The position numbers and the translations under genes were made by a program. From Trichopria drosophilae (lineage: Eukaryota > Arthropoda > Insecta > Hymenoptera > Diapriidae), in assembly GCA_030407085.1 (NCBI GenBank), contig CM059586.1, positions 30,367,501 to 30,431,500 of the forward strand: DNA of 64,000 nt, written 5' to 3'. The notes beneath the pieces are model-generated. The model had not been told where the DNA came from, did no database searches, and saw nothing but the letters and a program-made list of their open reading frames with translations. Positions 12,001-23,419 of this stretch are shown in pieces (the first letter of the stretch is position 1; each line of letters begins with the position of its first letter).

Positions 12001-13784
12001 ATTTTATGGATACGCGAATAAATGAAAAAAACAGTTAAGATAATTCTTTTTTAATAAAAAAGAGACATGTAGAAATAAACTTTTGTATAAACTTTTTTTA
12101 ATCTTAAAAGTATTATCTAGCAACATCATTCACGTTAACATAATCCTACATCAATGTCAGTTTTCCAAACGAGTAAAATTTTTATGTTTGTTTTAATCTT
12201 AGACACATTTAGATTCAGGTTATAAGATTTTGAGATTTAACGGGAAAGTGCAAAAAAAAACGTTTTTGTCCATTTTTTTGATCGACTTATCGAAGTTTTT
12301 GTCAAGGCATCATAATGATTTTCGTTTTTGCATATTTAGGTTGGGATATCTCAAAATCTATTACATATTTACAAAATGTATGAAAATCATTTTTATACCT
12401 TGACAAAACCTCGATTACGTGATGGAAAAAATTCTATCAGAATGACTAAAAGAGCACTGTAAAGCAGATGAATAGCACTTAAGATGTGTTTTACTAAATT
12501 GTACAAATATTTTGTTCCGCCACGAAAACTTACTGAAAGCGGCGTTTTTGCCTTTTTATATTAGTATATCTCAAAATCTTTACGTAATAGAACAATTCTG
12601 TGGCCAGATTTGGATTCACAGCAAAGAAAACTACAATTAATTGACCTTAATCATTAAATTTTCATTGTGCCAACATGCGTATAAAGTGTAGTTTTATTTT
12701 TTACGCATATAATGTGTAAAGGGGATGTAAACACCATCATCGACCCGCAATCTGGAATACATTTGTTTTCGGTCCTGCAAAATCTTCCGGTTAATTTCTG
12801 CACCTTCTTTATATTTTAATTACAATCACCGTGAATGTTAATGTATAAGCTGAAACGGATTTACAAAAACGTATCATTTACTGATATGGAATGCAGATTT
12901 CGAAATGTATAAATAATTCTGAAGGTGCATTAAAATTTCAATTTTTTTTTGTCGGTAAATTGCACAAATTTTTAATCCCGCAGGTCAGCATTCTTCTTTT
13001 ACATAAATCTGTAAGGAATAAGTACTACTAAATGCTTTACTGGATATATTACCCTATTATATGAAAATAGTTGTATATATGTAATGTTTTTTAGAACCAG
13101 CAATATGTAGATGCTGAGCTGTGTTTCAACGAGGCAAATAGAATCGACTGCTTCGATGCTATGGTGTGGGGTTATTTATGTTTACTAAATGTAACATGTC
13201 AACGTTTAGATGAATTCAAGCAGTGTTATAGGCAAGCTGTTCAGGTAAATATAAGCAGATTTCTTATAGTGACTGAATTAAAGTGGAAATATCTTTTTGA
13301 TTAAAATCTATACGGCATGTGAAGTCGTGCCTCAGACAAAACACGTTCTTCTGGGTACGTAGTCATCATATATAATTATGGAATACTATTTCAATTAATT
13401 ACACTACTATTTTCAACATTTTAAGATTACAGTGTAAAACGCTCTTTCTAAATAAATAAACTTATTGGGGATTGTTAATTAATGAAGAGAGACAGTATGA
13501 TGTTTCAATAATCCTGAATCGCACACTACTTAATTCGGAACGTTCGTTCTAAATCAATAACTTTAGGGCATTTAATTTATTTATTCTGCAAGAAATAAAC
13601 TTTAACCATACCTCTGTTTCAGCATAATCTCGAAGATGAAAAACTCTGGAAAAAAATACATTCCACGATGGAAGAAGTGGGATATGTGGTTCCTTTGGAA
13701 ATTACCAAGTCATCGATCTCTTTTAAACACAGTCAAAAATCGATTCCTGATAGTTTGACGGAAGAACAACCATATGTAAAATGA
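1..13784 (+). CDS. CFAP70: CFAP70 (TTC18), 3' 19 exons, 5'-partial
   Basis: Cilia- and flagella-associated protein 70, an axonemal protein of motile cilia or sperm flagella. Exons: 1-161, 838-987, 1796-2043, 2518-2694, 2765-2865, 3894-4015, 5149-5282, 5388-5530, 5901-6027, 6179-6256, 7055-7198, 7556-7738, 8749-8882, 8966-9114, 9457-9629, 10783-10929, 11688-11939, 13095-13244, 13623-13784. All joins are GT-AG with matching phases, giving about 977 residues and a TGA stop. The first half holds the conserved non-repeat region, including a DVLPILLG segment near residue 100. Residues about 530-590 contain the family-typical YVYLVEEMHVALNKA. From about residue 565 to the end the protein is built of tetratricopeptide helices (for example NFSRAIECCREAIVLNS and YVDAELCFNEANRID), ending with EEVGYVVPLE as in the animal family. 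The human protein is about 1,120 residues, so roughly 100 N-terminal residues are probably missing. Two points are uncertain. Exon 5 could end earlier, at 2814, in the same phase. Exon 7 is ended at 5282 because reading on meets TAA at 5332. Family assignment is from recalled sequence, not a search. Confidence 0.93.
2902..3130. repeat. Foldback block with eight GTGCGCAAAAT copies
   Basis: In CFAP70 intron 5. GTGCGCAAAAT occurs near 2914, 3006, 3043 and 3102. Its reverse complement, or a one-base variant, occurs near 2969, 3028, 3083 and 3119. The first part (2902-2991) is a nearly perfect stem-loop: the arm CATTACGCAACAAGTGCGC pairs with its mirror ending TGTTGCGTATG, and an inner stem pairs CCCGCA with TGCGGG. 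It is much richer in CpG than its surroundings. Probably a small mobile or satellite-like element; no coding capacity. Confidence 0.75.
3190..3354. mobile_element. MITE-like inverted-repeat element
   Basis: In CFAP70 intron 5. The left arm reads AGGTGATGCAAGGGG... GTAGTAAGAGCTGGACCAAACAT. The right arm is its imperfect reverse complement (ATGTTTGGTCCACATGACTTACTAC ... TTGTCACCC). Arms are about 50 bp around an AT-rich middle, with no ORF. The size and structure fit a non-autonomous DNA transposon. Superfamily not determined. Confidence 0.7.
4437..5060. mobile_element. Solo LTR with ATTAT target duplication
   Basis: In CFAP70 intron 6. The 624-bp unit starts TGTTACGTACAGG and ends GATCCGGAACA, so it has TGTT...AACA termini. 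It is flanked on both sides by ATTAT (4432-4436 and 5061-5065), the 5-bp duplication typical of Ty3/Gypsy-like or Bel-Pao integration. It has no internal region or second LTR, so it is best read as a solo LTR left by LTR-LTR recombination. It is markedly more GC-rich than the host intron, and a short minus-strand ORF inside it looks meaningless. Which LTR clade it belongs to is not known. Confidence 0.8.
5577..5690. repeat. Short dispersed repeat, ACTCT/AGAGT family
   Basis: In the CFAP70 intron after exon 8. It is built from short inverted pieces such as CTACTCTCAAATTC, GGAGTAGAATTTCACTCTTAAAG and AGAGTGAATTTCCAC. Similar units occur near 46060-46210 and 60044-60130, so this looks like a small dispersed non-autonomous element. 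A run of 11 G follows at 5735-5745. Confidence 0.45.
6529..6763. mobile_element. MITE with GCACGGAAAA-type TIRs
   Basis: In the CFAP70 intron between exons 10 and 11. The left end is GCTCCCGCATGGAAAA and the right end is TTTTCCGTGTGGGCTC, an imperfect 16-bp terminal inverted repeat. Inside, a unit of about 100 bp containing TTGCATTTTTCGCCGAAAAT occurs twice (near 6596 and 6698) among ATATATG repeats. No coding capacity. A second element with related ends lies at 10063-10264. Confidence 0.7.
6851..6906. mobile_element. 56-bp mini inverted-repeat element
   Basis: The left end CCCGAGCAGAAA mirrors the right end TTTCTACTCGGG with one mismatch. The interior is GC-richer (GGTCCTGACCAGGCCCTGA). It resembles in design the larger element at 24509-24637, whose middle is also built of AGGACxTC/CCTGAGG words. 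Probably an internally deleted MITE. Confidence 0.5.
8041..8511. repeat. Direct repeat pair around a GC-richer insert
   Basis: Copies at about 8041-8118 and 8440-8511 share TGTTTTCTT, GAAAAATTAA, ATGGGCCTGC and AxTTTTTCGT in the same order. Between them is a CpG-richer stretch of about 300 bp with an open minus-strand frame of 93 codons that resembles no family I know. This may be a tandem duplication or a small transposable element with direct terminal repeats. It lies in the CFAP70 intron before exon 13. Confidence 0.5.
8601..8673 (+). pseudogene. Degenerate partial copy of CFAP70 exon 15
   Basis: These 73 bases match 9491-9563, the middle of CFAP70 exon 15, at 65 of 73 positions without gaps. 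The frame stays open across the copy and several differences change the residue (for example D to N, M to L, G to R). The copy lacks the start of the parent exon and both splice sites, and its frame meets a stop soon after at about 8710. It lies about 890 bp upstream of the parent, in the intron between exons 12 and 13. It is therefore a duplicated exon fragment rather than a usable alternative exon. Confidence 0.85.
10063..10264. mobile_element. MITE with GCACGGAAA-type TIRs
   Basis: In the CFAP70 intron after exon 15. The left end CTGCACGGAAATAAA mirrors the right end TTTTTCCGTGCG. The interior has several ACTATCTA/TAGATAGT words in inverted order. The ends are related to those of the element at 6529-6763. 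Non-coding. Confidence 0.6.
12224..12580. repeat. Inverted-repeat element in the last long CFAP70 intron
   Basis: The outer arms pair AAGATTTTGAGAT (12224) with ATCTCAAAATCTT (ending 12580). The inner arms pair TTTTTGTCAAGGCATCATAA with the mirror at about 12385-12410. The same ATATCTCAAAATCT word recurs near 12348. A non-coding foldback repeat. Confidence 0.55.
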
Positions 13785-13792
13785 TTGTACAG

Positions 13793-13798
13793 AATAAA
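13793..13798 (+). promoter_or_regulatory. Poly(A) signal of CFAP70
   Basis: AATAAA lies nine bases after the CFAP70 stop codon (TGA 13782-13784). This implies a very short 3' UTR. A canonical hexamer at the right place supports the gene end. Confidence 0.7.
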
Positions 13799-14025
13799 TT
13801 TTAAATTTAGGCGTCTAAGAATTACTTTAGTTACATTTTATTTTTATTTCGTAGAAGACAAATTTTAGAAAATACACAAAAATGCATATATGGGTGATTC
13901 GCAAATAACTGGGATATAACGTGGAATAATTGCATGGAGATACGTTTGCAGTGAATATGCAATAAAAATTCAAGGAGTAGTTGGAAGGCAATTAAAAAGC
14001 GTGAAAATAAGAATCGAATTAAAAC

Positions 14026-14255
14026 GTTTTGACTATGACCCTGAAGCTAGCAGCCACATTCCAGTAGCCAGATCACGAAATTCACTTTTGTTATTTTATA
14101 TTGAACCAATTGAGCTGTTTTTTAAATAAATTAGTAAATATCAATTGATTTGCAGTTAAAAAAACAATTTTAATTTAAAAGACTCGATTTCTTTCAATGT
14201 GGCTGCTAAAATGTGGCTACCAACTTCAGTGTCATGTTTTGACTCCTATGAAAGT
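14026..14255. repeat. Inverted-repeat element downstream of CFAP70
   Basis: TGACCCTGAAGCTAGCAGCC, followed by ACATT, at about 14036 is mirrored near 14206-14240 by AATGTGGCT and a CTTCAGTGTCA end. GTTTTGAC words flank both. This fits a small foldback element. The rest of 13800-14026 shows nothing recognisable. Confidence 0.5.
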
Positions 14256-15060
14256 TCTCGTCTATAGTTATTTTGGTAAAGGTACATTGAAATTTGATTG
14301 TATTTATACAAGCACTATACAGACTGTATAGATATATCGAGTAACGACGTGTGTGTATGTTACTTTGAGTAACCGGCTGAATTTCAATTCAATTTAAATT
14401 TCGCAACGTTACATACAGTATGATTTTTTACAGTTAAAGGTAAGAAAATGATACATACTTAAGGAAGATTTGATCTTCCTAATCTAATATTGACCGTGTT
14501 TTTCTCGTTTTTTGTGAAGAAGTTTTCAATATGACACATTTTCTTCCAAATCTTTTCTTCAACTAATATTTTAGTGTTTTCGTACTTGAAATCATGTGCC
14601 CTTTCCATTCTATAATATTAACGGCACTACAGTTGATTGTGCAGTTGTGTTGTGGTAAAACCACACGATCAATTATTGGTACCATTAAAGAACTTGGTTT
14701 GGTAGATACCTAAACTTTAGTTAGTTTCTCTGAATAATGTAATTTGAGTCTTCCGAACTATGAACAAAACAGAAGTAATTTTACAGTAGAATGGTGGAAA
14801 TTAAAACACCAACTTAAATCGTTCTAAATTTACAGTGATACTGTAACATTTTTTACATAATCTAAGTACTTGCTCTGCACGTATAAATTTTACTACATCA
14901 CTGTAATTTTCATTGTTATTGTATTTAGCAATTTTTCATTGTATAAAATAAAAAAAAAACTAATAGACTATTGAGTTTGATCTGACTTTTTTTCGAAAAT
15001 CCAAAAATATTCAAAACAAATTTTTGTGAAAATGTCATTCATAACGTTATTACAAAAATT

Positions 15061-15635
15061 AAAGAGCCACTCTAAATTTAGCCTGTTTTTTGGACCTGAA
15101 GTATGGGATCAAAATGTATGTCAAATGAAAGTTTGTGATAATAGCTTACTGGTGTAAAAATTTTAGATTGAGCATATATCTCAATCTTGAGATATGGGGG
15201 TTCAAAGGGCGGATTTTACTGTAAAAATTGTATTTTTTAAATTTAACATTTTTAATCTCCGAAAGTACACATTTTATGAAAAATTCACAAGAGACATTTT
15301 TTATTTAGAATTATCGAAAGAATCTAAATAAATTTTTACAGGACCGAATAATTCGTTTAGATTCTTTCGACAATTCTAAATAAAAAATATCTCTTGTGAA
15401 TTTTCGTAAAATGTATATTTTTGCAGATAAAAAATGTCATATTTAAAAAAAATGTAATTTTTGCAGTAAAATCCCCCCTTTAAACCCACATATCTCAAGA
15501 TTAAGATATATGCTCAATCTAAAAATTTTACACCAGTAAGCTATTATCATAAACTTTCATTTGACATACATTTTGATCCCAAATTTCAGGTCCAAAAAAC
15601 AGGCGAAATTTGGCCACTTTTTAGAGTGGCTCTTT
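15061..15635. repeat. 575-bp long palindrome (foldback element)
   Basis: Two arms of about 270 bp are near-perfect reverse complements around a short AT-rich loop centred at about 15348. The outer ends are AAAGAGCCACTCTAAA and TTTTAGAGTGGCTCTTT. Inside, ATTTAGAATTATCGAAAGAA pairs with TTCTTTCGACAATTCTAAAT. No ORF. A transcript would form a long hairpin RNA. It is probably a foldback DNA element, since similar long-hairpin repeats recur at 23.4, 52.3 and 59.1 kb. Confidence 0.85.
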
Positions 15636-16288
15636 GTCTAACAAATTTGCCGCTGCAAAATTAGTTTTTTTTTGGTACATTTAATAAAGTAACATCCTCG
15701 CTTAAAATGATTGACAATTATGTTCCATTTTATTGCACTCGCCAGGGTTTTCGAAATTGAAAATGCAAAGCTGACATTCTTAAACAATTTATTGTTTCAG
15801 TTATTTTTTCAATTATTTCAAATTTAAAATTATAAAAAATATATTTTATATTATTAATTTATATATTATCTATATAAAACTATTTTACTTCGGTTTGCGC
15901 GAAATATATTGATATGCGTGTTATTTATTAATATTATTGAATTTCACTTATGCATATACTCTTCTCTACTGTCGGTAAAAGTTCTGGAACTGCAAAACCT
16001 TTCGACATGATGATCTCACTCTGGTAAATTTAGTAGTACTATTGGTCGGTAAATCGTTGTATATTTTCTATAACAGATGTCGCCAGGTTACGTTTCACAT
16101 AATTTTTTGTCTACAATTTAGAATTATTGTTCTATATTTAGCGTATTTCCGTCTATTACAGTTATATGTATATTGTATATATGTGTAATGAATTATTAAC
16201 TAATGTTTTTTCAATGTCGTGTCATTTACAATCGACATGTTTAGGTGTATTTCAAAAGCTAATACCTTTTAATGTTCAGGTCATTAGT

Positions 16289-16318
16289 CCTGAAGAAGAC
16301 TGACAAGTGGCCGAAACT
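16289..16318 (+). other. Hammerhead-like CTGAAGA...GAAAC motif, degenerate
   Basis: The motif CTGAAGA, a 15-17 base insert, then CGAAAC has the spacing of the catalytic core of hammerhead ribozymes, which are known from Penelope-like retroelements. The stem II insert (AGACTGACAAGTGGC) pairs only weakly, so it is likely a remnant. A related motif lies at 41851-41881 and a Penelope-like remnant is at 32 kb. Confidence 0.3.
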
Positions 16319-17011
16319 TAGCAAAATAGACGATATTTAATAAAAATCAGATTTTTGTTTTACCATCCTTCTGAAATGACCGACAAATTGAAGAAAGTGT
16401 AATTGAAGAAATTTTCACAAAGGTCGAAAAAAAATTAAATTCATTATAAGAGCCTTCAATATTTTAAAGTTCTTAATTTTAATTACGAATTCCTGTTTTT
16501 AGTTGACAAAAGACCCTATAATTTAGAAGATAGTTTTCTCTCACAAAACAGAGTATTTCTCTGATTTTTTATGATCCAGTATAACTGTCTGGAATGAATA
16601 ATTTTAACGGAAAAAGTTTTAACACAAAAAAATCATGTCTAATTTTAATAAAAATATGAATTTCTTTGTAAAAATTACCAGTTACTAACCCAATATTTGA
16701 ATTTTTACATACGAGAATTATCAGTAATTGAAGAAATATGCACGCTGTTTTATAGAAAATAAGTATACGAGTGTAAAGATAATGGCAATACAATAAAAAA
16801 ACTTTATTTTACTTTATTAGTTCATTAGTTTAAATTTGAATTCCAAATACTTTTTATATTAAATATTTTATTCACAATACAACGAAGATAGTGAAATTTC
16901 ACATTTTTAAATAATTCAAGAATTTAAGAGATAACATAAAAGTTCTTATCAGTTCACGACTTTATCGTAGCCAATAGTACAAGTTAACGATGTGCTGAGA
17001 AACACAAATAT

Positions 17012-17154
17012 ACACTGTAAAAAAAAATTATTACCTCCTAAATTAAGCCAATGTATAAGGCATAAGTATGTCCTTTTCGAATTGGTCTTATTTGTGTTAC
17101 ATCTTGAATTAAACCTCTATTCCGTCTTAATTTACAACTTTTTTTGTAGAGTAT
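17012..17154. mobile_element. 143-bp MITE-like element
   Basis: The left end ACACTGTAAAAAAAAATTAT ... CCTAAATTAAG is mirrored by CTTAATTTACAACTTTTTTT and then GTAGAGT on the right. Non-coding. Superfamily unknown. Confidence 0.55.
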
Positions 17155-20100
17155 ACTCAAAAATTTAGAAACCCATCAATTTTATTATACATTTTCCGAA
17201 GTGTAGGGTTGAAAATATAGTAAATTGGATTAGATTATATTGCTAGCTCTTTATAGAGTACAAAACCAAATTCCCTTTACAAAATTGAAGTTATCATATT
17301 CTCTAACATATTTGATTCTGCTTCAGTATGAGAGTCAATAATGTAGTGTAGTAATAACCAGTAAATAGTAGTAAATAAAAGTAAATAGTAGAGCTGGTGA
17401 ATTCATGAAAATTTACATTTAACATTTTCTGGTTGTAAAATAATCTACAAAGATATCATCACTTATAATCAGGAACATATCGATCTTATTCGACATCGTT
17501 TCGAATGTTTTATAACAGACATCTATCAGATGGTATAAGTTTGAAAATGATAAATTTACAATATACTAGAACATGTTCAATCTGTACTTATTTCCATGTA
17601 TTAGTGAATTTATATTTATGTTATATTACTGTTACCAAATTCTATAGTTTTTCTCTCTTTGTACTTTTAAGGTAAGAGTTTCTTACATTTCATGAAATCA
17701 CTTTTAAGATTTTTTTTTAATTAATTCACGTGTTCATTAATTTATATATCAATCAAAATTTATTAAATTTAATTATAATGTGCATGAAATTTAAGGTACG
17801 ATGTATGCATTTCCATTTTAGTTATTAGTGAATTTTCGATAACAAGCATATAACCGCAGGTGCTTCTAACACAGTTCGTTAAATTTCATTAATATTTTTT
17901 TAGCAGTATATAGCTGTTAATTCATTCAACAGTACATTTGTACTGTTGCCGCAGTATATGAGTACCTTATATCGACTTGCATGATATAAATATACATATA
18001 TATTAAACAATTTCTCATCAATATTGCGGACGTTGTATAACGTGTGCTGCTGGTAGCATCGAACATGTTTCTGTATTCATTTAAACGCAGAAAGTTGTGC
18101 ATTTGATTTACCATCAACGTACAATTTTTAATATTCGCAGATTTGACAATTATTATTACGCTAAGGGATGCACATACATTTTTTGTCAGGGGCCAAGTCG
18201 AATTTCTCAAAATTTGCTTTAATTATTTTGCGTAAAATGTCCAAAAATGAAAATTTCATGTATATCTCTGGAAATTTCATATGTATATCTGGCATACGAA
18301 ATGATTTTTGCATTTCCACTAATGAAAAATAAACTTTTTCTGTACACTTAGCATACACGTATTTTATCTTGAAATATGTCATTAAAAAAATGCTTAGTAG
18401 AAGCTTGTATCTAGTATAGATGTTGCTATATAACAGTAAATTCCAATGTAACTTGGTTTTTTCAAAATATGTAGTTTATTTGTTAAATCCGTCAGAACAA
18501 AAACACTAGTAACAGATACCAATATCTGCTTGAAAAGTTATATTTGTTTATAAAAGTACATGCAAAAAAACATGTGCCTTACGCGGAAAAAAAACAAAAA
18601 CATACATAAGATCAGTCTATCTAAGCTTCAATCATTTACTAAATTATTGTTACCTGTCAGTTCTACAAGAAAGCGGTTAACAAAATATCACTAACGTATT
18701 GCCAATTTTTCATTAACTGACAAAAATTTACGACAAAATAGTCGATGATTGAAAGAAACTAGAAATTATTGAAATTTAGAACATTATAGCATTAACCCGT
18801 GTAAAAAATAATCGCGGCTCTATAACAATAATTCAGGATTGTCGTGCTGGTTAGTTGTAAGGGAGCGATTTAGAGAATCTTTAAAGGAACTATGATAAAA
18901 TGTAACTATCTCGTATGTGTAGATGCATTCATTAAAATCAGGAAAACCGCATTGAGACGAATTTTACAACAATTTATTCTATATCAAAATAGGGAAGTTA
19001 CCTTTTATTTCCGGAAATTCTCAAATTAGGGGTGAAATTTCATAATTTTAATGTAGCTACGTCGACATTCCAACAACTGAAATGATATTTTTTAATACTA
19101 CGGCGTGGGGCTCGATAATTAATTAATATAACTTTACCCGGTAGCCCTTGTGATGAGGATTATATTTCTGTACAGAAATATTTAAGAACGAATTTAAAAA
19201 TTGAACATTTATGGCGCAAAGTTTCCCCACTTTTTATACGGCTTTGGATTGCTCGTCCCTTATAAGTTGCTGAACCTTTGGAGATGCATGTATATTTTAA
19301 TAAACCGTATTTATCATCTGTTATTGTCGACGATGCTGATGATGTACTGATTCGAACATTTTCACCATGGGTGCGAATTTTACGCACAGTATTCATCAAA
19401 TGTCTTCAGATTTTAGCGAATACTTACCAAAATCCTTAAAATAGATTTAGATGATTAGCATGAGCAATTCATAATTTTTCATAAAATTCTTAGGATTGTT
19501 AATGCAAGTTGGGTATTCTATGAGAAAACTGATAGCATTTGTTAAACGGTTACCGATTCATGAGTATTTTAGATGTCAACTACTGATCAGTACTGGTCAA
19601 TTTGGGATAAATATTCGTTTAAACTACTCGGAAATAGCATTTGTTATTTCGCACGTGTTTTACGAGGATTTTATATTTATTAGGAGGATATTTGTGACCG
19701 AAGAACAACGTCACGGACTATGGTCTGACCGGATGGGTGGGGACGAATGTCAGGAACAATTACGACACTCGTTTGTGTTTCTTCACGCGTCATCGTACCC
19801 TTTCCATAAAATCCTGGTCGTGATTAAAATTTTAAAACGTTTAATATGCTGTACGAAAATGTGTATTGTCAAAAACGCATATTAGCACTCAATTTAATAC
19901 TATGTTCACTTCCTCGCACCTCTTTTCATATCAATTATTTTATTTCGAATTTCTGAAATTATCCTTGGGATCATTTTGTATTAAATAGTCCCACTGCCTC
20001 ATTTAACATAAAAAAAAGAAATTTCACACGGTAATTTTTCCAAATTAGGGTATTTTATTCGGAAATACATACATTGATTTATTTTTCTTTATTATTGTTC

Positions 20101-23100
20101 TTATTTAATATTTATTATAATTCTTATAATAATAAGGAAATTATCACATGATATCAAATACTATGAAATACTGTCTAATAAAATTTACTTCATTTTGTAA
20201 TTTTTAGCATTATTTTCTCAATTATTGCAGTAGTAGCTATAACCGTAAAAATGGACAAATGTATTATAATATTTATTTTCCTGAATTGCTAAAGAAAAGT
20301 CTTTTTGAAAAATAAAATATTACGCAACGTATAATGATAAACCATTTTCCACAAAGGGTATTAAATTATATAACATTTACGTTGGAATGAACAATAAAGC
20401 AGCCATTATGTTTACCCCATACTCGGAAGAAAAGAGGTTTTACGGAATGACCTCCATATGTTTTGTCAGTGTTTTTATAAGACACAAAAAGTCGACCTGT
20501 CCTAAAATACTGAATCATCATAGTTTAGAATAGCTCGCATAATCATTTCAAACCCGTTACATAGCGAAATAAAATTATATTTTAAACCATCCAAATGTAA
20601 TACCACAAGAATATTTCATATGCCATTTTATATAACACAATAGTCAGTCCCAGAATTAAATTATAACAATTAATTCGTGAAATTTGATTTAAACATCTTT
20701 TATGTACTTAGAATATAATTTAATCGTAAGAACATGAGCTCTCAAACATATGATTATTTTTGCGTTTAACAATGATCTTGTTTCGAAATGACAAATGATG
20801 GTCGATATTATGTCTTAAGTGTTCGATTAACCAGCAATGTTTACTCTTCACACGTGTTACGTGAACATTAAAGTTTCAATTCCAGTGTCGTTTTTCACGG
20901 TTGGGTTCAAAATGATTCTCACAGTTCCACAATATGCATTTCAGATATGTCTTAATGTCGCATAATTTAAACATTTTTTATACCCACTTTTTGCTACAAT
21001 ATTATTACATTTTAATAAGCAATGACGACCGTAATAAAAGAAATGTAGAATGTAAGCAGGGTTGATATTGGAAGAAAATATCATCACAATATTGATGCAG
21101 AGATTCGAAGTATGCAGATAATTATCAAGGATTCAATCATCAACAATCATTTCCAATGAAAAGGAGAATACCCATGGCATCCTAAAAGTAAAAATACATT
21201 AGAAACAGTAAGTAAAAACAAGTAAAACTGATCAGATAATTCAAATTTGGAGGTCATTTTTTCTAACTTCCCTTGTTCGGAGTAAACCAATTCTCATTTG
21301 AAAATTTTTCATTACGGTCTTTTTTTTGATCATGTACATGTTGTAAAGGTTACATCGTTACAAATTTTGAGTTCTGTATGTCAATGGAATTCTTGTGTTG
21401 CTATAATCTGTAGGATTTAATCTATTTTGATTATCTATTAGTGTATGCTTAATGACAACATTCAATTTATAGAAATTTCTAACTCTAGCGGTCAATGCGT
21501 ATATTTCTTCTTTTTACACCTTTCGATTAACCCATAATAAATGAATGTCGTATCTTTTGTATTTTTTAAGAGATATTGTTCTATAATCCTTATAATCGCG
21601 AGATGTTTCATTATGATGTTAAGATAAGTATTTTAAATTCGATAACAATGGTGACAAATTTATATTTCCTGGGAATGCACATTTTTTTTTTATTATATAT
21701 ATGTTTCAAAATTTTTATTTATTATATATATTTTATAATACAAATCTTTGTACAATATATACACGCAAGGATATCACTTGATAATATGGCAATTATATAT
21801 AAGAATATTTGGACAAAGACTGGCTTCAGTCTGAAATAGATTTAACCAATTTGCTTCTATTTTGATTCTCAATATCCTCCAAAAAAATGTAATTTCAAAA
21901 GGATATGAAATGAAGTAAAATTCCGACATAGTAAAGAATCATTATCAAACATCTCGATAAATCGATGAAGATTTTCTTAAAGCATTAGCTCAATTAGCTG
22001 ACACCTGACTTTTGTCCAGGTCTCAATTGCAACAACCAATGAGCCAACAAGACGAAGGTCATCTTCCTCGACGTCCGGAGATTTTTTCGCACGTCCACCT
22101 TCCTGTTGTCTTCACTATATTTATGCAAAATGCAGCTGTTATTTGAATAATAAATCGCGATCCGCAATGAAAAGCGTCGAAAGAAGCGATTGATAGTAAT
22201 ATGCACGTCACAGATACAAGATCCACTTTCTATAAGCGAGCCTCTGCTGAATTCATAACATCTAAAAAATTATAAAAAAGGATGAACGTCGTGAACTGAT
22301 AGGTTCAGATCGATGTCAGATTTTACACGGAATCCCGAAAAAATTCACAAATTTTTGCTTTTACGAGGTATTTGTGGACTGTCAATCGAGTGTTCTTTTT
22401 TTTTTTACAAATTTTAATTGTTGTTTTAAAAATAAATATGGCCAATTTCTTGCCGTCTTTAGAGAGGTGGTTATTCTCTTTATTTTCTTTCTAGATGTGA
22501 CATATAAAATTGACAAGACAGATTATAGATAAAGTCGACCGTAAAAGAAATGAAGAGAAGAATACAAAATAATATTTTTATTTCCATTGTATTAAAGTAA
22601 TGTTTTTAAAGAAGATATATCTGTCAAGAAATTATGCAAATAGTTAATAAAATTACAATAATAATTTATTTATTTTAATTTGAGGCAGAACTATTCTGAA
22701 TGAATTGAATTTTTTTACTAATTTTTTGTAGATAAAATTTAATATTAGTATGATATAGGGGAATAATAAAGCAGATACAATTATTACTTTAATAAATAAA
22801 GCAATGAAATTACTCTTATTATATATAATTATATAAAACTTTTTTCCTTTCTGGTTACAGCTGCAAGGAATACATATGAATGCAAGAGACATTTGAAAAC
22901 TAAACTGAGATTTGAACATACCTTATGGCCCAAAGTAATAAACTCATTATGCAATCAATAACAAATAATATATTTTGTATTCTATTGTAATAAAAATAAA
23001 AAACTCTATTCGTTTACTATTAAGTCATTAACGCAAAAGGATATTTATCGAACGAAACTTATACCAATATGTGTACCGTATAATTTTTAGAAGTGAAAAT

Positions 23101-23419
23101 GATCGCTCTTCCTGATCCTAATATTCAAATTCGTTTGTAATAAATCTGTACAAAATTATAAACAATTGTTTAATAAATACGTTTTCTTTCTGTAAAAATA
23201 TTTTGCAATGAATCATAAACTTCTCAGCAGCAAATTTTCTTAAAATGTTTACAAACACTCAAGATGGTGTTTCGAAAATGGCGACGAAAGAAATTATTTT
23301 TTTTTTAAATATTACCTTAATGTTCCAAATCTTAAAAATTCTCCAATTTCGGTAAAACTTGTTGCCCAAAAGTTTTTAGAAGCCCTAACATTGAACCTGA
23401 AGTTACGAAAAAATGGCGG

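Noticed and set aside
19160..19399. 79-codon minus-strand frame with a Ser/Thr-rich start
   Set aside because: No partner exons, no recognisable domain, and next to a dispersed repeat copy.
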